A stretch of 64,000 bases of DNA from Oscheius sp. JU75 (lineage: Eukaryota; Nematoda; Chromadorea; Rhabditida; Rhabditidae): NCBI GenBank assembly GCA_037178855.1, contig JASJZC010000004.1:1426001-1490000 (forward strand), written 5' to 3'. Under the pieces are notes generated by a model. That model saw only the letters and a list, made by a program, of their open reading frames with translations. It ran no database searches and was not told the origin of the DNA. Both the position numbers and the translations under genes were made by a program. Shown piece after piece: positions 56,790-64,000 of the stretch. Every line of letters begins with the position of its first letter. Position 1 is the first letter of the stretch.

Positions 56790-57228
56790 ATGCGACGGAA
56801 ACAAAAACCTTCAATAAATAAGGAGTACAACAACAGGCAGAATTCTGTCTTTGCCCGACGCTGGAAGCGCGACGAGACTCCACGAGGTACTTTTTGTAAT
56901 TTGCATTCTATTTTTTATTTACAGTTCTTGATCATGGACCTCCTCCAGAGAACTGGCTAAAAAATGCTGTCAAAGTAGACCAGTATCACAAAGGTGTTTC
57001 TAAACCTCGGCCATCTAACGAAAGAAAAGTAGTCCAACACCAGCCAGCTTTTTCCGAACCCTACGTGCTACGTGATGGAACTGTTCTCCCTCATAAGCCT
57101 CAAATCCACTTTACCGAGTAAGCTAAAGATTATTTGTTTTCTTAACGAAATTCAGTCTTAACGGTATTGCCCTCTCTCAGCCAATTGTTTTGAAGCTTCC
57201 GGAGTGGAAGGTTTATCGACCCTACTAG
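56790..57228 (+). CDS. Small basic protein behind the SET gene, unknown
   Basis: Three exons (56790 to about 56886, 56935 to about 57119, 57157-57228) encode about 118 residues. It starts MRRKQKPSINKEYNNRQNSV and continues FARRWKRDETPR. It ends LSQPIVLKLPEWKVYRPY, with QPAFSEPYVLRDGTVLPHKP between. It is rich in Arg, Pro and His with no predicted fold. The ATG is 89 bp after the SET-gene stop, and a CGTTTAG acceptor lies at about 56713-56719 in the gap, so it may be a downstream operon gene. The function is unknown. Confidence 0.6.
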
Positions 57229-57510
57229 TTGTAAGGTGCAAACTAAAGCAGCTTATAAACAAAGTGTTTGATCCAGTGTTTTCTTCAGATTTGTAACGAA
57301 CATCCTAAACTTTACTGTTACAGGTCCGTCTGTCTTTCCATGCAAGAAAAGCAGATTGGTAGTAGTCATACCTACTTTTTTACAACACTTCCCATATACA
57401 AAATTGTCATTTGTATCCTGATTCATCAGGCTAAACGTTTTCCGTCCTTTCAAATAGTGATTATTACTTTTTTCAATGAATGTATTTTTCTGTGTCGTTT
57501 TATCAGGTGG

Positions 57511-57890
57511 GGCAAAATTAGCTCTATTCAGTCATGTATAGAGATCAGTGGTTGCCTTGATCTACAAACAGTTTTTTTAACAGATACCCTCCTCGTGGGT
57601 GGGGTGCGTTGAAACCACCTTAAGTTCAAAGACGCGTTCCTCGAAAAGTACTAGAAGTTGACAAAAATTTTGGAGCGCTCACAGCTCAACGATAAAGAAG
57701 CTCTGTGGTCTCGGCTGAGAACAGCTTATCAAGGGCTGTAAAACACAACTTTTCAGAAATCGGCCGGGATGTACGCTTCCCGAGAGTTGAACAGCATTCT
57801 TGTGTAAATTTTACCTTTTTGACTGGTGCTCAAAAATTTTAACTTATAGCCACTGATCTCTATACATAGCTGAATAGATCTAATTTTGCC
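57511..57890. mobile_element. 380-bp foldback / MITE-like element
   Basis: The 41-bp arms at 57511-57551 and 57850-57890 are inverted repeats differing at only a few positions, sharing GCAAAATTAG, TCTATTCAG and ATGTATAGAGATCAGTGG (reverse-complemented on the right). The 300-bp centre has no coding content. No target-site duplication is obvious. Confidence 0.75.
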
Positions 57891-58260
57891 CGCTCTTTTC
57901 TTCTTTGAAACAGCTCTCCAGCTCAATCGGGTCAAAAGTTATGGGCCGAAAAGGCAGCTATTATGTTCCAATAGTTTTGACGCGTTTGTATTGATGTAAC
58001 AATGTACTTTATTTATTTGAGAATTTTCGGATTCACGTAAGTCCGCATATTTTCATCCAAACGGGTTGTTTTGAAATCACACTATTTTCTTATCCGCAGG
58101 ACATGTGCTTCTTTTATCATTTCTTTTCTACATCCGCAAGGTTGTTTTGAATTTCTGATATCTCGTAATTTTTTCAAATATTCTGAATGAAATGCTTTGA
58201 AATAATTTCTGCTTCATTTCTCTTCCTCTTCCCTTTGAAAGACCTATTTTTGACGTAATT

Positions 58261-58265
58261 TGCAG
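58261..58265 (+). promoter_or_regulatory. Probable trans-splice acceptor for hip-1
   Basis: TTTGCAG abuts the ATG at 58266, with no upstream coding exon. Confidence 0.4.
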
Positions 58266-59104
58266 ATGGAAGCTCAATACGAGTTGCTGAAGCAATTTAC
58301 TCACTGCTTGAAGGCCAATCCCGACATATTGCACGAGCCTAAGCTCGCATTCTTCCGTGAATATCTGGAGAGGTGTGAAATAATTTTCTTTCTATGAATA
58401 ATGAACAAAATTCAGTATGGGAGCCACCATTCCCCCGAAGAAGGAGAAGGCCTCTGCTCCGCCGAAGGAACCTGAACCGGAAGCTCCCAAGACCGAATCT
58501 CCGATGGAGGAAGAGGAGGTCGTCATCCCGTATCCTGACCTGGACAACGAGGGTGTCATTGCAGCCGACGAGGCTCAGGAGCTCCCTATGGGAGTTGAGG
58601 GAAAAGAGGTTTGATCGATTTTCCTTTTACTAATACCATTTGCTTTTAGCCAACTGATGACGAACTAGACAAGGCCAACGAAGCTCGTGATATGGCCATG
58701 TCTGCTTTCTCCGATGGAAACTTCGAAGATGCCGTCAAGCACTTCACGACTGCCATCGAACTCAATCCCGGATCAGCTATGATGCATGCCAAGAGAGCCA
58801 AGTGAGTTCCTTCCTTCAGCGCAGTTCAAATCTGTTCAGCGCTCTTCTGAAGCTGAAGAAGCCGGTTGCTGCCATCCAAGACTGCAACAAGGCCATCAGT
58901 ATCAACCCGGACTCGGCTCAGGGCTACAAGTTCCGCGGAAGAGCCAACAGACTGCTTGGAAGATGGATCGAGGCTCATACTGATCTGGCCATTGCCTGCA
59001 AACTCGACTACGACGATATGGCCAACGAATGGCTGAAGGAAGTCGAATCCAATGTAAGCCTTTTAAATAAGTTTCAGGAACTATATACTATCCGACATAA
59101 TTAG
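58266..59104 (+). CDS. hip-1: Hsc70-interacting protein (Hip/ST13), C-terminally truncated
   Basis: Hip stabilises the ADP state of Hsp70. The N-terminal dimerisation region ([20 protein letters not shown]) is followed by an acidic linker ([20 protein letters not shown]). Three TPR repeats come next ([60 protein letters not shown]). The frame ends at 59104, soon after [10 protein letters not shown]. The usual charged Hsp70-binding helix, GGMP repeats and DP/STI1 domain are absent, although family members run to about 370-420 residues. The protein here is roughly 240 residues. The next 26 bp already meet the stop of the opposite-strand gene. A GTAAGC donor at 59053 could lead to a missing exon, but the only nearby acceptor (59077) leaves a 24-base intron and the same stop. 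Confidence 0.85.
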
Positions 59105-59130
59105 GCAATATAGACATGTTAGCCGTAGTT

Positions 59131-62100
59131 TCACTGGTCAATTTTCTTCCTTCTGCACAGCTTCTTGCCGTTTGGTCCCATGGGCGCCTTCTCCTAAAAC
59201 CCGGTTGTTTTCTCTATGTTTATTTGACAAACCTTGGGTGGTAGTCCAAGTTTCTCCCGACACGAAAGGTAGTACTCGTTACATTTGACTCTTTGATGAC
59301 TTCCATTAGAGCTTACAGCCCTTGTAGGAGGTTCCATTGAAGGGGCATCCAGATAACACGACTTTCTGTACTTACAGCCAAGCTTCTGTCCACGCCCCAA
59401 ATCTGGCAGGACCTCGTCACTGACCTTTATATGTTCCTGAAACAGATTTTTGTGAATTAACTTGTCCCACTCACCTCTTCTGCTTCTTCTTCTTCACTAT
59501 TTTCTGATTTGGGGACAGATTTTGGTTTCTCTGGCTCTTTCTGGGATCCCTTCGCCTTCTTCTCAGTTATGATCTCATCATTCTTCTTGTCCCTTTTAGG
59601 CTCTTGAACTGGCTTCACTTCCGGGACGAGCTTCTGACTTTCCTTCGCAGGTTCCGGCTTTTTGTGATCCTCTTCCTGTCCGAATTTCCAGCTGTGCTTA
59701 TCATAGCAGGATTGTCTGTACTTGCAAGCCATTTTCTTGTGCTCCTCGCTATGCCACGAATGATCCTTCTCCAACGCTTCATGACCATCCTCATTCTTTG
59801 TAGCTTGAGCCACTGGTTTACCAGTCAAAATTGATGAAAGAGTCTGTCCGATACGTGGACGTTTGTTGGTCTCGTAGCACGACAGCCTGTACTTGCAGTA
59901 CACCTTTTTCTCCAGCTCGTTGTGAAATTTGATCTCGTCATCATTATCATCTTCCCTTACTGGCTCAGCTCCAGCCCAGATGGTTGAAAAGGTTTGGACG
60001 ATGACTGGACGCTCATTGGACTCGTAACAGCTCTTTCTGTACTTGCACGCCAGTTTCTTGTCAGCCTCCGAGATATCTTGATTCTCAAGGCTCTTGTAAT
60101 GCTCGTTGACGTGAGTATCAAATGTGTTGTAGAGAGTCGAGACCGTCTGATGGATAACAGGTCGTTCCTTGGATTCATAGCATGACTTTCTGTACTTGCA
60201 ATGATACTGCAGCTTCTGATTTTCCTCGTAGCCGAGTTTCTCCTTGTCTTCCTCTTCCTCTTCTTTCTTCTTCAGCTGTTCAATCACTTCAGGCTCCACT
60301 TTGGGTTCTTCACGAGGTTCAGGAGTTTTCTTGCTGGTCTTTTTGACTTTCTTCGGCTTTGGAGGTTCAGGGATTGGTGTAGACTCTTCAACCTGCTCTT
60401 GCTCATCAGGTACAGGTTCGCTGACTTCCACGGGAGACTCTTTACGCTTAACTGCTTCGGGTTCGCGAATGACATCTGGGGATTTCCTGACTCTCTTTTT
60501 TGGCTTTGGTGCTTCATCAACTGCTTGTTGGACCTCCTCCTCCTCTTCCACAAGGTCGGACTGCTTTGGAACTTCTGCTGCTATGGAAATTTTCTTCTTC
60601 TGAGCCTTTGTTTTCTCTGGTTCTTGCTTCTCCTCTTCTTGTTTAGCAGCTTTCTCCTTCGTCTTCCGCGGTTTGGTTATTGAAACCTTTTCAGTAATAA
60701 CATCGTCTTCCACCGGAACTTCTGGTTCAGGATGTTGAACAGTGTAGTGCTTGTTCTTGTGATGATGTTCAGTTCCAATTGGCTCGAGCTGAATGTCCCG
60801 TAACCTTCTTCTCATTCTGCTGCGCCTAGCTTTCCTTCTTCTGACTTCCTTCTCAACAATTCGACGTTTCCGTATGTTTTTAACCGTTTCGACCGAAGCA
60901 GACGAGGCAATCTCCTCGTAACAACTCTTCCGGTACTTGCAGAACTTCTTTAGCTCGTCCATATTGGTTGGAATCACTGTGCTGACTTCCTTATGAATGG
61001 CCTCTTCCAAGTGAGGGTTGATTTCTGGCAGTATTCCGGACTCGTAGCATGACTTTCTGTATTTGCATTTCTCTTGAATGGTCATCTTTCTTGTCTCAAT
61101 GACATCGGGAAGATCTCCGAGGTCGGCAAATGTTGTGATCCGAATTTCTGGCTCGATGTCTGGTTTGACCCCAGTCTCGTAGCAGCTTTTTCTGTACTTG
61201 CAGAACATCTTCCTCTCCAGATCCTCCATCTCTTCGAAGTCGACTTCTTGTACTGCTTCCTCGGCTGTATGGGTAGAGAAATCGGGAAGGGACCATGATG
61301 ACGCGATGATGGGGAGTTCTCCAGTCTCGTAGCAGCTCTTGCGGTACTTGCATTGCAGTTTCTCCGTAAGCTTCTCTTCGATCTTATTCAACTTTCTTTC
61401 CGTGATGATTGAGGCAGGAATCGGACGCGCAGCAGCCTTCTCCTGAGCAACTTTGACGTTCTTTACTGTCTTCTCGGCAATCTCTTTCAAGGTTCTCTTC
61501 TTTCCAGTCTGGGGAGTTGCTTGTCCAGCCAGAAGACTCTTTCTTTCCTCACGCTCCTCGTCCTTTCCTGTCAGCTTGATTCCCTTCCTCTTGTAGCAGT
61601 CTAATCTGTACTTGCACTCCAGCTTTCGCGAAATCTCATCCTTATCACCGTCACTTTCATCATGAGTTTCGTCTTCCTTCTTTCCTCCAAAGGTGAAAAG
61701 ATTGTTGATAGTGTTCAGATCATACCAGCCAGTGTTCGACTTTTCGATTTCCGGCAGCTGGCCACTGTCATAACAAGACCGTCGGTACCTGAACGTTTCA
61801 GTTTCAAAAATAGCTAGCTGGAACCGACTTGCAACTCAGTTTTTTGTCCGTCGGCTTGTCGATCTTGTGATGTTTTGAGGGTGTCTCCTGGATGTTTTCC
61901 ATTATTTGATCGACGATCTCTTCCACATCGTCATCGACCTCAATTACCTCCTAGATTTTTTGTTTGATGAATTGCGAGATTTCACCTCTGCTTGCTTCCG
62001 TCTGTGCTTCTTTTCCGCCTTGGCCGCTGAGGCGAAAAGACTTGGCCAGAAGGGTCTAGGCTGAGGCTCAAAGATTTCCAGCCGGGTTCCTTCCTCTATG

Positions 62101-62827
62101 GCATGAATACTGTCAATGTCAGCTACTTTCCTGATTTCTCGCTGCATTGACTCATCTATTTTCACTCACTTGACAGCTTCTGGGGAGACATCATTGCAGA
62201 GATAGGCTGTGTTTGGTGAGAGGATATTAGCGCGTGCTTCGCCCCAACACAACGCTCCCTTTTTCAGAAGGGACCTCATTTGAACCGATTGTTCGCCTAG
62301 AAGATGTCTTTTAGTTCCTTGTTTTCTGTTTCGCAGGGCCCACTCTATGGAGCAGTTGGTGTTGTGATCGATTCCTTCAATAATGCTATGGATCTTAGAA
62401 CGTTCAGGATTGTTTGTTTATTAATCGTCGAGCTCTACTCACCGATCTCCACAGCAATCAGAGGCTCATCATTGTCGATGTACTGGAAGAGAACTTGGAT
62501 GTGATCCAGACTCATCTCGTCAACACCAAGACGTGAGAGAACGACCTGAGTGATGTTGGCAGACAATGGGATTCCTCCCAACTTCTGCAGCACTGCTCCC
62601 TCTTCTTGACTGACGGTATCGGTCAGGTCAGAGCTGATCACTACAATGTCCGCAGAGTGCGCTGTAATATTTGTTGGTTATCCGATTTCTCTCTCTCAAT
62701 CGGCCCTGGATCAACAGCTCGGGCAGTTTTGATAGAGTTTCAGCCCATACTTTTGAAGCTGCTCTGGCGCGGAGTTCTTTCTTTTGCTCCGAGAGTGTAA
62801 AATGCGCACATGCAGGGCACATCACCA
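59131..62827 (-). CDS. Multi-repeat CKYRKSCY protein, unknown family
   Basis: Joined exons give roughly 1,100 residues. The N-terminus (MVMCPACAHFTLSEQ) has a CxxC, followed by ADIVVISSDLTDTVSQEEGA and a folded-looking region to about 62000. From 61790 to 59350 there are eleven copies of C-K-Y-R-[KRLQ]-[SD]-C-Y-[EDKL], usually followed by [ST]-[GNK]-x-x-P-x-I. Approximate plus-strand positions are 61780, 61604, 61338, 61187, 61054, 60930, 60187, 60033, 59884, 59712 and 59367. A decayed copy (CNEYYLSCREK) lies near 59270. Spacers are Lys/Glu/Pro-rich, with an especially long one at 60210-60900. The largest exon is 61788-59457 on the minus strand; its 3' end is at the GTGAGT near 59476. The two-cysteine motif could bind metal or form disulphide links. 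No family recognised; the first exon join near 62660-62720 is uncertain. Confidence 0.75.
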
Positions 62828-64000
62828 TTGCCGAGGCGGGGGAAGTTGAAAGAGCTATGAAATACTGGGGATTCTCTAGTCAAGATGACCGTTTCATTCA
62901 GCTACTGTAGGCTAATTCCCACTAACCTCTGTCCAGTTCGACTTGAGAAGCGAATTTCTGGGCGAATGCATATTTATAAATATTATTTGAAGAGTGACCG
63001 GTGATCAGCAATGTAGTGCTTGCTGAAGATATCATTTTGTGACTGAAAAAGGACAAGAACCTGTGGATTGACCGGCAGAGAGGACAGATTGTAGGATAAC
63101 TAGGAAAAGTAGAAGTAGGTTCGAGTTCGCAGACATTTCGTGGCGTGGCGGCGACTAGCAGCGCGACATGCCTCGCACTGAGGCAGTTCACACACAGCTG
63201 TCTTTCCCTCCTCGCCTCAGGCAACGATGCTCCGCCCTGACTCACTGGGCAGATTAGAGAACTGTTCTGTTCTTCCTTCCTTATATAGAACAATTGGGGA
63301 TAGGCTTTGCTTATCAGTGACACTTTGACGTGAATTGCTGACGTCGTCAGACGAGCTTGAAGTAGTTTTCTTGTGAAGATATCAGCCGTTTTTGACTGAT
63401 TGATGCAACGTTATCTCTGGGAACAACGAAGTTTGCTGACTATTTTTGGTTGATGCTTAGCAGTGGTGGTGAAGTTCAAGCGGTAAACTGAAACTTGAGC
63501 TTGCAATTAGTTGTTCTTCGAAAAAACGCAAGCAGTATATAAGAGACGGGGATGAAAAGGAAATTTGCTATCAGTTGGAATGAACTATGTGGATTGAACC
63601 AGCGTTCGAGGCGGATCTATTTGTTCTAATACCGCCTCCGATCAAGAGCTAAACTTCAAACAAATATTTCGAGTTTAAAGCGGGCCTATACTGATCCTCC
63701 GTTTGAATTCGGCGCGCAAATCAAAAAGAAGCGCGGGAAAAAAAATTATGAAAAAAGACGGGTTTTCAACCAAGCACTGATCCAAAAAAAGTTTCTGTAT
63801 GTGTTTTTGGGGGTTTCGTCAAAGGACAAAGCTTTAACTCATGCGTGAATCGAACCCGAAATGTTTTCGATTTGTTGTCAGAGCACTAACCGACTGAGCC
63901 ATGGGGGCAAAGGCCGCTTTAAACTTCCCCGGGGCATATGGGCGCTCCTAATGTACTTTACCATAGGGCTAATGACCAAGCGGTATACGCTCACTTTAAT
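62828..64000. other. Right-edge intergenic region
   Basis: Upstream sequence of the repeat-protein gene. Apart from the tRNA-like remnant at 63837-63909, nothing is recognised; a 133-codon minus-strand frame at 62922-63323 has no familiar content. Confidence 0.5.
63837..63909 (-). pseudogene. Decayed tRNA-like sequence
   Basis: On the minus strand TGGCTCAGTCGG fits a tRNA A box (D arm) and GGTTCGATTC fits a B box (T arm), about 40 bases apart. The 5' GCCCCCA finds no partner at the 3' end, and the anticodon stem does not pair, so it is not a working tRNA. It could be a tRNA pseudogene or the head of a SINE. Confidence 0.5.

Larger units (their letters stand above)
57229..58265. other. Intergenic region with foldback element
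   Basis: It contains the 380-bp inverted-repeat element (57511-57890) and AT-rich flanks. No gene is recognised. Confidence 0.6.

Noticed and set aside
62922-63323. 133-codon minus-strand frame upstream of the repeat-protein gene
   Set aside because: It has no splice-supported link to the gene, no domain, and it covers likely promoter sequence.
1-64000. CRISPR arrays, bacterial operons or phage-type systems
   Set aside because: Spliced animal genes fill the window, and no regularly spaced short repeats with unique spacers are present.

Overview
The window reads as nuclear DNA of a free-living-type (rhabditid) nematode that is not one I can name. The evidence is the gene set: a PGL-type P-granule protein, a Dicer-related helicase, BRE-3, KLP-20, ZAK-1, nematode-style BTB proteins and TTBK/CK1-like kinases. 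Introns are very short, mostly 35-45 bp, and end in TTTTCAG or TTTAG. Many start codons sit 0-4 bases after a 3' splice-like site with no upstream exon, as expected for spliced-leader trans-splicing. Most genes have 3-14 exons. Gene coordinates below run from start codon to stop codon including introns; exon joins were worked out by eye from reading phase.

1-10.7 kb: 3' part of a DRH/RIG-I-like helicase, a PGL-like germ-granule protein, cytosolic aspartyl-tRNA synthetase (minus strand), and a PIP4K lipid kinase with one unusually long, repeat-containing intron. 11-16.8 kb: kinesin-II motor KLP-20, hnRNP A1-like HRP-1, and a glutaredoxin/cysteine-rich GRXCR-like protein. 17.3-19.2 kb: a PP1-type phosphatase directly behind a Ly6-like membrane protein, only 19 bp apart. 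21-26.5 kb: a large coiled-coil protein (possibly SPD-5-like) followed after 129 bp by a mitochondrial-fission-regulator-like protein. 26.7-32.4 kb: a tandem BTB protein, a single-pass membrane protein, a small coiled-coil protein, NDK-1 with a non-GT splice donor, and a tiny membrane protein. 32.9-34.9 kb: BRE-3.

34.9-40.6 kb is a 5.7-kb gene desert with one inverted-repeat element. 40.6-46.6 kb is a degrading and duplicating zone: a small lysine-rich protein, a TTBK/CK1-like kinase split by a 122-bp palindromic insertion, a CK1-like pseudogene, a CENP-A-like histone H3, and a second copy of the tandem BTB protein. 47.3-53.5 kb: a four-pass membrane protein, a coiled-coil protein ending in a dynein light chain (LC8) fold, ZAK-1 and a SMIM12-like protein. 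54-59.1 kb: a SUV39-like SET methyltransferase, a small basic protein behind it, a 380-bp foldback element and a C-terminally truncated Hip (HIP-1). 59.1-62.8 kb: a minus-strand protein carrying eleven copies of a C-K-Y-R-x-S-C-Y motif. A decayed tRNA-like sequence lies near the right edge.

Four same-strand pairs with short gaps (19, 89, 129 and 140 bp) look like nematode operons. The best candidates for something undescribed are the CKYRKSCY repeat protein, the coiled-coil/LC8 fusion and the tandem BTB family. Two introns lacking GT donors, in NDK-1 and the SET gene, also deserve checking.
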